Shown here: in pieces, positions 33,282 to 44,111 of the stretch
Position numbering within the stretch: position 1 is the first letter of the stretch
Layout: the number at the start of each line of letters is the position of its first letter
Assembly: GCA_902806565.1 (NCBI GenBank)
Contig: CADCXA010000065.1
Span: forward strand, 186,001 to 250,000
Direction of reading: 5' to 3'
Source of the DNA: Hypoxylon rubiginosum
Taxonomy: Eukaryota; Ascomycota; Sordariomycetes; Xylariales; Hypoxylaceae
DNA length: 64,000 bases
Notes under the pieces: model-generated
What the model was told of the DNA's origin: nothing
What the model saw: only the letters and a program-made list of their open reading frames with translations
The model's database searches: none
Made by a program: the position numbers and the translations under genes

Positions 33282-34439
33282 TTACGCCTGTATAGGTAGT
33301 GGTGGACGTGTAGATTCGGGAACTGACACCACCATCGGCGTCTCTCCCGTTACGGCATCCGGGGCTTGCCGGAATAGGATGATCTCGGACTGCTTGAAGT
33401 ACCGTCTCGCGTCTTCGTCGATCAGCACCAGACTCAGGTAGTACCGGGTAGAGAACTTCTTGTTCACGTCGCGGAACGTGGGGGTCAGGTCGAAGCCTCC
33501 GAGGAAAAGGCGGATAGGGATGGTCTCGCCGCGGGAAGGGGAACCGTCCATTATCTGTCATGAGAGAGAAAATAAATAAATTAGCCCTTATGGTCTTGTC
33601 GGTTGCAGGGATAAAACGATTCGTTTCCGAACTTACCTCGAAGCGCACGAGGGTCTCGCTCTCGTTGTACTGGTTGGGGGCGGCGCCGGTGGTCTCCCTC
33701 CGGATGATGCTGAGCTCCATGTGCTTGATCTTGAGGCGGACGAGGAGGAAGTAGATGCGGCCGACGATGACGTCCTTGAGGTGGTACTTGCTCTTGCTGT
33801 ACTCGAACTCGATGTGGAGGCAGTCCTCGATGCCGACGTCCATCTTGATGGAGCTGTTGGTCTCGGGGGGGATGCGGTAGCTGTAGACCCAGAGGTCCTT
33901 CTCGCGGATGACGTCGGCCATGCGGCGGGCGACGGTGACGCGGACGAAGTACCGCAGCTTCACGTTGATGCCGTTGTACGACTCGTACTGCTTCTCCACG
34001 TTCTTGAAGTTGAAGTCGAACGTCTGCGGGTGCTGCAGCTCGCCCGGCGCCGCCAGCTCCTGGTTCAGCGATAGGAACTCGTAGTGGTTACCCCTGTCGA
34101 AGAACATCTCTGCGGTAAAGGGGGGGTTTGGTTGCGTCAGCCTTTTTACTTCCTCGAGCATATATGGAAAAGCGACTGGAGGAACGGATACCGCTTTGCG
34201 ATATGAGGGTAAGGGCCTTACATACCTATTGTGCCAATAAATTGGACTTTTATACCCGTGTGCTCTAATCGCTTCCCATCTTTCGGGCGCACCGTAACTT
34301 GGCCCTTGACAGACTCTCCGTCCATATACAGCGGCGCCTTTTCGCGGCGCTGCTTTTCCCTTATGTCCACCACCTGACGGTCATCGCCATCTTCTAGGAC
34401 GATATCGATGTCTACCGGAGTAGCGAAAAAATACGACAT
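33282..34439 (-). CDS. VPS26: Retromer subunit Vps26
   Basis: Three exons on the minus strand, 34439-34226, 34109-33637 and 33554-33282, 319 aa. The arrestin-like fold is complete: MSYFFATPVDIDIVLEDGDD at the start, GTIEMFFDRGNHYEFLSL across intron 1, DLWVYSYRIPPE, ECLHIEFEY-type segment DCLHIEFEYSKSKYHLKDVI, and the C-terminal IPIRLFLGGFDLTPT and YFKQSEIILFR. Vps26 joins Vps35 and Vps29 in endosome-to-Golgi cargo retrieval (family knowledge). An overlapping longer frame reaches 33139 by reading through intron 2 and is not the protein. Confidence 0.96.
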
Positions 34440-35041
34440 TTTGGGCGAGGGTCGATTGTAGGGAATGAATTGGTTTGTTGAATGCCGGTCCGTTGCAACT
34501 TTGGTGGATGCCTTCTGTCTTTCACGAGCCTGAGCCGGCGCTATCTTGCAGTTGTACCTAGCCCCACATTCAAGTCAAGTCAATTCCTAGAATGAACACT
34601 GTTCGAGATGTGGCTTAAGCTTCAGCCCCAACGGAGGATTATTGCGCCGTAACCCATCTTGAGCCACAGGCAACATGACAATGACGGGAGTGCACATTTA
34701 GCCCCGCCTTCTCAAAAACCCTAATCTTTTAAAAGGTACGTACCTTAATTCCGTGGTTTTGCCCCGATTTTAGCTTAGCGATTGGCCGCACAACGAATTT
34801 CCTCAATTGATTTGTTTGACTTCGGCTCTGGCGACTTTTTTCCCCTGTTCAAGACGACAAGACATCAACTTCAGGTACGTCAACCATTTCGTGTTCCCAA
34901 TACACTATACGCCAAATAAATCATTGATTTCTTCTGATCTGTTGCTTCTGCTTCCGCTGGTGCTCGGACTCTTACAAATTACTCACCTCTCCCATCTGCA
35001 GGTCCTATTCTCCCCCGCCATACCTCACCTGAGCCGCAAAG
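34440..35041. other. Divergent promoter region VPS26/RPL9
   Basis: No gene seen. The RPL9-proximal part is pyrimidine-rich and may hold a leader intron (a GTACGT donor at about 34875 and CTGCAG acceptor-like site near 35000). That is unproven. Confidence 0.35.
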
Positions 35042-35983
35042 ATGCGATACATTCACAGTCTCGAGACCCTGGAGATTCCCGAGGGAGGTACGTCTACGAC
35101 AAGATCTATCCAAGTTTCGTTTTGGAGGTCACCTCATTTGATCGATTTGAGGATGTTGGAGCACAAGAGGATACCGAGTCGCAAAGTAGTACCCACCAAA
35201 TACTAACATGTTCTCTTCGAAATAGTCAAGGTCCTGATCAAGTCCCGTAACGTCACCGTCGAGGGCCCCCGAGGTACGATACTCTCCGTTGGCAACGATG
35301 TCAATTCCGCACCGTGGAAAATTCGAGAAATCTAATGGGAAAAACAGGCAAGCTCTCCAAGGACCTAAGCCACATCGCAGTCAACTTCTCGCGGCCGAAG
35401 AAGAATGTTATTGGCATTGAGATTCACCACGGGTCGCGAAAAGATGTTGCTACCCTCCGAACCGTCCGAACTCTCATCAACAACCTAGTCGTCGGTGTCA
35501 CCAAGGGTTTCAAATACAAGATGCGTTACGTCTACGCCCATTTCCCCATCAACGTCAACCTCGAGAAGAACAGCGAGACGGGCAACTTCGAGGTCGAGAT
35601 CCGGTACGTCTTTTTGTCCTCACGAATACCGCATACAGAATGAGTTTTGTCATGGTGAGGGTTTATAATGGATGGAGTGGCTGATTTTTCAACGATAGAA
35701 ACTTCATCGGCGAGAAGCTCGTCCGACGAGTGGTGATGCGACCCGGTGTCGATGTCCAAATCTCCACATCCCAGAAGGATGAGCTCCTCCTCCTCGGCAA
35801 CTCGCTTGAGGACGTCTCACAAAGCGCCGCCGACATCCAACAGATCTGCCGAGTCCGAAACAAGGATATCCGAAAGGTGCGCTCGACGAATCCAGCGAGT
35901 CTATTGCTAGTATGCTAACATATTGGTAGTTCTTGGACGGCATGTACGTTTCCGAGAAGGGCAACATCGTAGAGGCGGAATAA
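35042..35983 (+). CDS. RPL9: 60S ribosomal protein L9 (uL6)
   Basis: Five exons, 35042-35087, 35226-35273, 35348-35603, 35699-35876 and 35930-35983, 193 aa. The sequence is unmistakable: [29 protein letters not shown] segment, [45 protein letters not shown], and the C-terminal [22 protein letters not shown] and [13 protein letters not shown]. It sits in the large subunit near the GTPase-associated centre (family knowledge). Four introns in under 1 kb is high for this window but typical of fungal ribosomal protein genes. Confidence 0.98.
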
Positions 35984-36983
35984 ATAGGCGGACGTAATGG
36001 TTTCTTTGCTTTCTGGGTCTCAACACGGAGTCGCCGGGGTTCATCTGCATGTCACGTAGCAAGATAGCTGCGGAAAAATGGGAACCGAATATGACCAAAT
36101 GCATTTATGACCCCTCTCGTCCAAGTCGAAACTGTGAACTACAGACCTCGTCCACGAATATTTCTTAATTTGAGGTCATGCCTCGGCAGGTGAGTTTTAG
36201 GCCACAGCCGGAATTAATAGTATACGATGCTACACGACTTGCCAGAGCCCTGAGGAAGCCTTGCATATTTCAACTCTACTTGATCCCAACGTTTCGATTC
36301 TCAATATCCAGCTCAGCCAAGAACTTGACGACTCACGAATATTCAATATATTGCTATCATTATACATATTACTACGGTTTCAATGTAGCTATTCCACGGT
36401 ATCGGAAGCAAATATGATTCCTTTCGCTATAATCTTAGTCTTATATACGGTTATATAGTGGTCATTATGCAGGTTCAGACAACACATTCATTAACTGATA
36501 GACAGCTTTATTGTTTTCAAGACTCAAAATCCAAGTATACCTAGGTATTCATCTCGTTGGAAGGTAACTCTACACGTTCTCGGCATTCTAGGTATCTTGC
36601 CATAGCATCTAGGCGGAAAAGGTACTCTCAACTTAAGAGTTGGAGATACATTCACAAAGTGAATTATTTCTGTAGTCCAGAAGCTATCTAGGTAGCGATC
36701 AGTTTTATCCTCACCGAGTAGGTTCACTCAGCCTACCGCTCCTAAGCCTCTGGCGACTTGGAAGAAGTGCCGGCTAGGTGGTAACACAGTGAGGCGCATC
36801 CCCGCTTGTTAGGCAATTCAACATCTACGTAACTACATGTACCTACTGGAATATAACCAATGGACGTTTCTACCTAGGTAGGTATTCAATATCCACGAAC
36901 TGGTTACCTAAGTTACCTTTACCGCCACCTTGAAAATATTTCAAACTACTTAGGGAACAGGTAAATGGGCGGAGCAGGATATT
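35984..36983. other. Intergenic, 1 kb, no gene seen
   Basis: AT-leaning sequence with the palindromes ATACCTAGGTAT (about 36536) and TACCTAGGTAGGTA (about 36872). No frame is supported. Confidence 0.4.
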
Positions 36984-37874
36984 ATGCTTGAATGCCAGTT
37001 CTGTGGATATGGAGGATTCATATATGGTGGCCATCTTTCTGATATATTCAAGTCAGCTCAGGAAGGATGCTATACTTGCAATATATTGAAACAGTGTGTC
37101 CAGGAGTATATTGATCTAGAAGAAGATATTCATGGCTACAGCTATCATATTTCAGGACCGTCATGGTCCGGTGGCCGATATGTCGAACTCAAGATCTGGG
37201 ACTGTAAAGTTACCATTATGGTTCATCGTATACCAGGTAAGGGGGTTACGTTCACCACATATATTTTATACGATACCGTTCCTCAAACTAATGAAGATAG
37301 ATGATAACTCCACTGACGCACGTTTACATTCCCCATGGGCATATGTCCCGCGATGTACTGCCTCTGACGAAAGCAGAGCCTGGGTAGCACGTCAGCTAGA
37401 GTCTTGTGCGAAACATCGCAGTTGCATTTCTACCTCAGAGCCATGCCTCCCCACCAGAGTCCTCGATCTCAACTATGATATCAACCACGTCCAAGTAGTA
37501 GAGACGGACCACGGCGATACGGGGAAATATTGTTGAAGGACTTGAAGAATGATCTTAACAAGAAGAATATACCCCTTTCCCTTTACGACCAGAAACACTT
37601 CTATCCCGACTACCAATATGACCTCTATGGGGATGGAGAACAAGGATTTCTTGGTCAAGATCCAACTGTGTATTGTTTACGGATGCCCCTCGGTCGGAAT
37701 AGATTTTTTGGATTCAACGACTATACGTCATTGGTTCTTTATTGTATTCACGGGGCTGAGCAAATTTATGAAAGGATTGGACTTGTCCGGGTTCGGGCAA
37801 CCACAGACACTCTCCCACGACCGTGGTTGGGATACGGAGATGGTCTAGAGCCCAAATACTTTATCCTCACATAA
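36984..37874 (+). pseudogene. HET-domain gene with its central domain missing
   Basis: Exons 36984-37236 and 37301-37536 give 162 aa resembling the N-terminus of heterokaryon-incompatibility proteins: a Cys-pair head (CQFCGYGG, AGCxxC-like QEGCYTCNIL), SPWAYVPR, an ARQLESCAKHRSC stretch and LPTRVLDL...VQVVET, where the HET domain should begin. The frame then stops where the conserved LSHxWG block belongs. A second frame at 37530-37874 reads like a HET C-terminus (LVLYCIHGAEQIYERIGLVRV). Almost all of the HET domain, which triggers cell death on non-self recognition in this family, is therefore absent. An internal deletion is the simplest explanation. It could be a short expressed remnant. Confidence 0.6.
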
Positions 37875-38404
37875 TTCTCTAGTCGTAAATAGGGATAGAA
37901 GCGGAATGGAAGTTATCATTGCTGCCATACATATGACCAGGACGCAGCTGTGTATAATATATATTGCAGATTAATAACAGCGTGAGAACGGAGCTTGCGA
38001 ATTTAGGATCGAACCCCAACTCGCTTATAGCGTCGCTAAGCCTCATGAGACGATAGGAATTGGAGAAATTAGATAGTTCTATCTTCTAGACAAGAGAGAC
38101 TGTTAAGGGATTAACTACCTTTCTCAAGTAAAGCGGCGACGTGGTTGTTAGTTACATAGCTTTTACCTTGGGGATTGGAGAGGGAGGTCTGTAGCCGAGC
38201 CGATAAACGGCGCATTTCAAAATCCCGATTCGCTAGCACGCCATACCTACCATTATAAGGAAAATGCCTACTACTCCTGGTCTCTTTTCGTCCGGCGACG
38301 ATGAAAAGAGAAGGGTCACCTGGAGTTTGTATATCTACCTACATAGGTCGCCAGGAATCAAAGCGAGCGCCTAGAGAGCAACGACAAACCAAACCAAAAA
38401 CGAG
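37875..38404. other. Intergenic, no gene seen
   Basis: A T-arm-like TCGAACCCCAACTC occurs at about 38012 on the plus strand, but no matching A box was found on the minus strand. The sequence turns abruptly GC-rich at 38405. Confidence 0.35.
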
Positions 38405-39274
38405 ATGACGGACCTCTCCCCCCTGCTCGAAGCCCGGTACGGCACCGCCGCCGCTCCCCCCGCGGCCGCCCCCATCGCCGCCGCGAACCCGACCCTCGAA
38501 ACCCTACTACGCCACAAATCCACCCGCGCCTTCCTCCCGGCCCCCCTACCCCGGGGCACCCTCGAGCTCCTCGCCGCCGCCGCCCAGAGCGCCGCCACCT
38601 CCTCCAACCTGCAGACCTGGAGCGCCGTCGCCGTCACCTCCCCCCCTCTAAAATCCGAAGCCGCCGTGCTCTGCGGCGACCAGGAGTTCATCCGCGCCGC
38701 CCCCTTATTTCTCGTCTTCTGCGCCGACCTAGCGCGCCTGGGGGCCGCCGCCGACCGGCACGGGATGCCGCCCGGCGAGGGGCTCGCCTTCTTCGAGATG
38801 TACACGATGGCGGCCGTCGACGCGTCGCTCGCCGCGCAGAACGCGTGCGTGGCCGCCGAGGCCCTCGGGCTCGGGGCTTGCTACGTGGGCGCCGCCCGCA
38901 ACCGCCCGCGGGAGCTGGCCGCGCTGCTGGGGCTGCCGCCGCGCGTCGTCGCGCTGTTCGGCCTGGCCGTCGGGAGGCCGGACCCGGCGGCGGGGGCAGG
39001 GGCGGCGGTCAAGCCGCGGCTGGCGCAGGACGAGGTCGTGCACCGGGAGACGTGGGGGAGCAATGGCGAGGGTGACGGCGGGGTAGAGCAGCGGCAGGCG
39101 GCGAACCTGAAGGCGTACGACGAGGCGTTGGCCGAGTTCAACACGCAGCAGGGCCGCGGCGATGCGCCGACGTGGACGTACCGATCGGCGCATCGTATAG
39201 CGACCGTAGAGTCGTTGCACGGACGAGATATCTTACGACAGGTGATGGAGGAGAGAGGTTTTGAACTTCGGTAG
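38405..39274 (+). CDS. Nitroreductase-family FMN oxidoreductase (NfsA-like)
   Basis: An intronless frame of 289 aa. Residues about 28-80 hold the nitroreductase start (TLETLLRHKSTRAFLPAPLPRGTLE, AAAQSAATSSNLQTWSAVAV), and about 130-195 hold ASLAAQNACVAAEALGLGACYVGAARNRPRELAALLGLPP, the FMN-binding region of NfsA/FRP enzymes. The tail has WGSNGEG...LKAYDE, matching the NfsA C-terminus. Such enzymes reduce nitro-compounds, quinones or free flavins with NAD(P)H (family knowledge). The gene is far richer in GC than its surroundings, especially in third positions, and lacks introns, which would fit a bacterial origin or an unusual GC-biased locus. Confidence 0.88.
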   Translation: MTDLSPLLEARYGTAAAPPAAAPIAAANPTLETLLRHKSTRAFLPAPLPRGTLELLAAAAQSAATSSNLQTWSAVAVTSPPLKSEAAVLCGDQEFIRAAPLFLVFCADLARLGAAADRHGMPPGEGLAFFEMYTMAAVDASLAAQNACVAAEALGLGACYVGAARNRPRELAALLGLPPRVVALFGLAVGRPDPAAGAGAAVKPRLAQDEVVHRETWGSNGEGDGGVEQRQAANLKAYDEALAEFNTQQGRGDAPTWTYRSAHRIATVESLHGRDILRQVMEERGFELR

Positions 39275-39922
39275 AATTAGGTATGTAGACGAGGTACAGT
39301 ACGTTGGCAAGCCATAATTCTTGATAGATAGACTTCCTGGATAGATTCACCACAATTATCATGATTTGGACATATAGTTGGTACAATTTCATCGCACTTT
39401 AGGTAGCAACGAGGGACGAAGCCCTACGAAGCCCCTAACTTTCCATTCGTGATCTATCTACGTCGAGGTATCCCTATCTCATCCCTAGCAAGCTATCCCT
39501 CTTGGCTTTCCTATGCCATGCTTGCTTCTCGATTCGTCTCCGAGATCCGTTCTCATTACTTTCATATGTACAATACGTCCGGGAGACCTATCTCAATTCT
39601 CCAAATGGAAACCATCTTCCAGTTCTTAATTATCCTTTGTTCTGCTATCGTTTCCCCATACTTATCGTTCGTCGACTTGAAGTCGCCGGTTTTTCGTTCT
39701 TTATCGTTTCATCTTTAGTGACTGGTCGTAGAAATATTCGTGATTACACATCTAAGAAAAGGAAACCTCCGCATTCCGAAACGCCGCTTCTGTGATTTGC
39801 TGTTCTGTGGTATGTATGACGGGATGAATAGACATATTAGGTATGTGGTGACCGAAGAGACTACAAACTCAGTTTCGGGCTCGGGATGGGTAGGGTATAG
39901 GACGAGTAGCAAGCTTCGCTTT
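39275..39922. other. Intergenic, no gene seen
   Basis: Pyrimidine-rich low-complexity sequence. The open frames at 39449-39795 have no recognisable features. Confidence 0.35.
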
Positions 39923-41177
39923 CTAGATTCGTGATGCTCGTGAATTCCTCGAAGCTCTCGTCCCTCTCGACTGTCTCGACCGTCGCGTATCTCGCGTCCT
40001 CCTGTCGGAGCTTCGGCTACCTAAGAAACAAAATAGTCAGTATAAACCCCGTCGGAGTTTATCTTTTGGGGATAAACTCACTAGGGTTGCTTGCAGTGTA
40101 GGAGTCAGTGTAGTACGCACTACTCCAGTCGCTCCGCGGCGGCTTATGGCTGCTCGATCTACGCTTGTCTTCTCTGCGCAGACCGAGGAGGAGCGCTGCT
40201 GCACCTAGGCCGGCGGCCATCCAGCCGAACCCAGAGCCCGATTTCTTCTCCTTTCTGGGGGCGGCTGAGGCCGGTCGACCTCCGCCACCTCCGAACCAGG
40301 TCCGGTGCATTGGCCGTGCGGCGGCGGCGCCACCATAAGCACTGCCGTGTCGGCTGCCGCGTCTCGAGTAGTGTTCTTCAATGACTTCAATTCGTTCCGT
40401 GTCCCTCTTCTTACGTCCTCCTCCGAAGATACCAGCGAACACATCCCAGAGACCCCTGACGATGCAGCAGAAGCACAGGAGGAGCAGGAGTGCCACACCG
40501 GCGATAGTGCCAATAACAATACCGGCGATTGCGCCTCCGCTCAAGCCGCCACTTGTGGATGCAACCGGGGTAGGAGTGTTGGTAGATGTAGCCGTCTCGC
40601 TAGCTGCGGTGCCGGTTGTAGTCGGCGCAGATGTTTGCACGATGGTGCTACTACCGGTGACTCTATAGGGTGCTGAGTACTGAGTTGTGACGATGCCAAC
40701 CGTGGTCCATTGGGTCCACGAGCCAGAGCCGGCGGCGGCATTTGGCAAACATTGACCCTCGTGAGCACAGTATTGGTAACTCGCACAGCAGATAGTGCCG
40801 CAGGCAATCTGTCCAGATCCTTCGGGTGGTACACAAGGTTCACCATTTGTTCCTCCCGATGCCGCAGTTGTGGGACCTATGTAAGAGCTGAGTGTGCTCG
40901 TGTAGGTTTTCGTCTCAGTCCACGTGGTGGTCAAGTAGCCGAATCCGCCGCCCGCACCCGCACCCGCAGCGCAGCTTGCTATGTCGGCTACTGTAGTACA
41001 TGTTTCGCCGTCGCTGCAACAGTATTGGTTATCAGCGCCGCAGTATGATGCGCAGGCGCGCGGCATAAGATATCCGAAGCCAAGATCTTTCAGGTCATCT
41101 TGAGGGAATGGGTGAGCGACGACGAGGTTGCTGAAAAGCAATGAGAGGAAAAGGGGTCGAGTTTGGCTGGGTCGCAT
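39923..41177 (-). CDS. Secreted-type Cys-rich protein with membrane anchor
   Basis: Two exons, 41177-40082 and 40020-39923, 397 aa. A signal peptide (about residues 1-21, LFLSLLFSNLVVAHP) is followed by two cysteine modules (CASYCGADNQYCCSDGETC near 42 and CVPPEGSG..CGTICCASYQYC near 112), a Thr/Ser-rich stalk, a TM helix (about 216-240, GIVIGTIAGVALLLLLCFCC), and a long basic cytoplasmic part with a second hydrophobic patch (GWMAAGLGAAALLLGL). The cysteine spacing resembles chitin-binding-like surface modules, but this is not certain. Exon 2 (Ser/Arg-rich) rests on a GTGAGT donor and TTCTTAG acceptor; without it the protein ends eight codons later. Function unknown. Confidence 0.75.
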
Positions 41178-42801
41178 CTTGCTTAAGTTACGTCCAAAGA
41201 TGGACTCGGCTTTGAGGGGATTGGAATGCGAATGAAGTAAGTGGCCGAGGGTGAGACAAAACCCTCGCCAACGATAATCTCCTCCTCTGACAACTTGAGC
41301 TTCTTTTAGTATGGGCTGCCGTCTGAGGAATGCTGAGGAACGTGGTTGTCCAACTTACACTTCCAGATGTCTTAGACTCACTTATTACCCAAGTTCCACC
41401 ACACCGAGTTATTGCGACTGTGAAGGTTAGTAGCCGGCGACGATAATGAAAATCCCCTGCTCGGTAAAAAGATACTGGTGAAAATGAAATAAATTGGAAA
41501 AGTAGGAAGGGGAAGAATGCAGGAAAGAAAAAGTTCTAGGCCGTTTCCTTAATGCATCTTCTTTTCTTGGTGGGCTATTACTTTCCCAACCTCCTTCACG
41601 GGAAGGTGACGGCCAAAAAAAACCTGGCTGCGATTGGAAATGCCGCGGGGCTGGTGTTGCTTTGCTCTGACTAAAAGTGAAGAAAACAGAGGGGGTTGGA
41701 ATTTGACAGGGGGTACCACAGTTCACGATCTAATTTTTAAATACTTTGTACTTTTAATCAAATGACTTCGGGGTAATAATCTCATCAGTATTCTATTTTC
41801 TTATTCCCTTTTTTCTAATCGATTGTCCTCGACCTCGAATCATGCGACTCAAATAAGATATAGACAGCCTCTATCGTCATATGCACGATGAATGGGTGTG
41901 AATGCGATGGTGAGTTGGCAGAGATCCATGTAAGTGTAACTTGTTGATTCTGGCCCGTGCTTGTTGCAGCAGCGACAATCGATTACCTATACGCTTAGGT
42001 ACCTGTTCGGCCTAATTTAGCGTGTCAGGTACTTGTACATGGATAGCCCGATAGGTCGTTTTACCAGGGTGTGTAGCCTATCGGTTTGCTTAGGGCCAGG
42101 GGGGTTGCCGGTCCTTCAATCACCCCACCTACCCACATACCTACCAGCTCACCCAAGCTCACCTACACTATGGACATCCTCTCTTCATTGGCTAGAATGC
42201 TGGCCACGTTCCTAGATTAGGGATCCTCGGAGGACCTACCGAAGGGTTGTCAAGTTCCAAGGAAGGCTTCCCATTGCTCAGATGATGGGGCATCACCGCC
42301 TAGGCCTACCTTGCTTCAGAATACGAAGGAGACCTACGACGTATTGTTCGCCATAAACCTGATCCTAGTCGCATTGAATATCGAAGCTAGTTTTCCGTCA
42401 TATAAAGTCCGCTGCAAGAAGGGACACGGATCGGTCTTATTGAGATCAGCTCCACCAGACAAGATGTTCGTCTTACTTCAGATGCTACGTACTATGTAGC
42501 CTTGTCTAGTGAGCAGTTAAGCAGTTAGTTATCGATACAATGGCGCCATGAACCAAAACGATCCAGGTCAACGATAAGTCAAGTATCATGAAAACCTCAA
42601 GTTACCTCCTGGAGGGTTTAGTTTCGCAAGTATCTGGGTACATATAAGTTGAAAGACGGCAAGCTATTTCTTATCAGTCATTGAAAATGCCGTTATCGCT
42701 TTTCATCTCAACTTTTCTGACCAACAATGTTCCAAATTTGACCAAGTTCAGTCAGCTCTTCCAAAGCTTCAGACGGTCGATACCGTTCTACATTAAATGA
42801 T
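41178..42801. other. Intergenic, 1.6 kb, no gene seen
   Basis: Frames at 41427-41726 and 42311-42499 lack features. A half-copy of the palindrome, GTTATCGATAC, lies at about 42527, and GGTACCTG near 41999. Confidence 0.4.
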
Positions 42802-43408
42802 ATGGCATCAGCTTTCATAGCACCGTCTCGCAAAGGTGATGCTTGGTTTTGCGTCGGCCGAGCCTCTTCGTTTCCTAATATCACCGAGTCAGGCGGCGTT
42901 AGTCTATCCGAGCACCAGCCTTGCCCAGGACAGAACTCTATACCTGGATGCAAGGTTTTTCATGTGCCTGCTACAGATAGCTCTCAAGCACGTCAAGTTG
43001 AAGGCGACTCAATATCACGCTCTGAGGGAGGAGGACTGTCAGATCAAGTGGTCGTATTCAAGTACAAGGACAAGATCCATGCCATGAACAATGTGAGTTC
43101 TGCCTTATGAACTCGACGACCTAATAAGTATATGATGCCAATGGCAGGAATAGCGATGTCCACATTCGGCATATCCTCTCTCTGAGGGTATTCCGTTTGA
43201 TATTGAGGACTTCGGCATCGCATTAAGCGCGGGAATCACTTGCCCTAAGCACGGCTGGTCGTTCGATTTGTTCTCAGGGAAAGCGGATCGATCCAACTAT
43301 AAGCTGCGTCTTTGGGAGGTTCAGTTGCGTCCCTTCACCGGTACAGAGGATAGTAAGGACGAGAACGATCAGGAGGTATGGGTAAGGAGGAAACAAAGAA
43401 TGGGGTAG
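42802..43408 (+). CDS. Stand-alone Rieske [2Fe-2S] domain protein
   Basis: Two exons, 42802-43092 and 43154-43408, 181 aa. The two halves of the Rieske site are visible after splicing: RCPHSAYPLSEG (C-x-H, from residue about 98) and ITCPKHGWSFDLFSG (C-x-x-H). Upstream, VVVFKYKDKIHAMNN is the usual strand before the first site. There is no catalytic oxygenase domain and no TM segment, so it is a ferredoxin-like protein that probably hands electrons to a partner (inference). Intron 1 cuts just before the first ligand motif, so the site exists only after splicing. Acceptor choice (AATAG) is set by phase. Confidence 0.85.
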
Positions 43409-44111
43409 GGTATATGGTATATCTGCCGGAACTGCACTCATACGACCACTGGATTCAACGCGCCGGCCATTACATATCTCTTCTGCTTGTTATTCACGAG
43501 CAGGAAGCATCATGTTGGTCAGTTGGGCACTAAGTTGACCTTGAGGAGGATCACCATTCAAATAATTAGCTGAAGGGCGAACACGTATGAATAGCATGCT
43601 TCGATATGGCAATGAGTTGACTGTTTGGTCGGATTACCTAGCATAGCATAATATGACGTTCTGTATCTTTTAAAATACTCCTCCTATCGACAATGAGACG
43701 TCTCTAGCTTACGTATTACCAACATTATTCAAGTAGGTATATGAAAATAAAGGAAAGATTACGCATGACTATAAATTCTATAGATGACTTATATTACGTG
43801 AGTCCAGCTCTGTTCTGTTCTTCCAAAGTTAAGATTCGTAGGTTAGCGGCTGCATGCGCCTATGACGGAAGACCCACTTAAATGATAGCTTATTGTAATG
43901 CTGCAAAAGGCGCATGGGACCTGGAGCTTTCACAGCCCCAACCTCAGCCTAGCCCGCCCAGCTTAAGCTACGACTCGGTTACCTTTCCCTACTCCTGCAT
44001 GAATGATCGTACACGAAGCTTCAACATCAAACCACATCGCCACGTCAAGCTCGATTCCCACTTCAAGCCTAACCCGATACACGAGCCCCCCATTCTGGGC
44101 TCAATTCCATC
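43409..44111. other. Intergenic, no gene seen
   Basis: The final 100 bases are the VMA13 leader. Nothing else recognised. Confidence 0.35.

Noticed and set aside
33139..34161. 340-codon version of VPS26
   Set aside because: It reads through intron 2 and past the true stop in a wrong frame; splice-consistent exons give a normal Vps26.
36178..36458. Two short plus-strand frames after RPL9
   Set aside because: AT-rich random-looking frames without splice partners or domains.
38008..38030. T-arm-like TCGAACCCC sequence as a tRNA
   Set aside because: No A box at the right distance on the minus strand and no acceptor pairing.
38405..43408. Nitroreductase, Cys-rich protein and Rieske protein as a redox gene cluster
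   Set aside because: Spacing, orientation and lack of shared pathway genes do not support a functional cluster.
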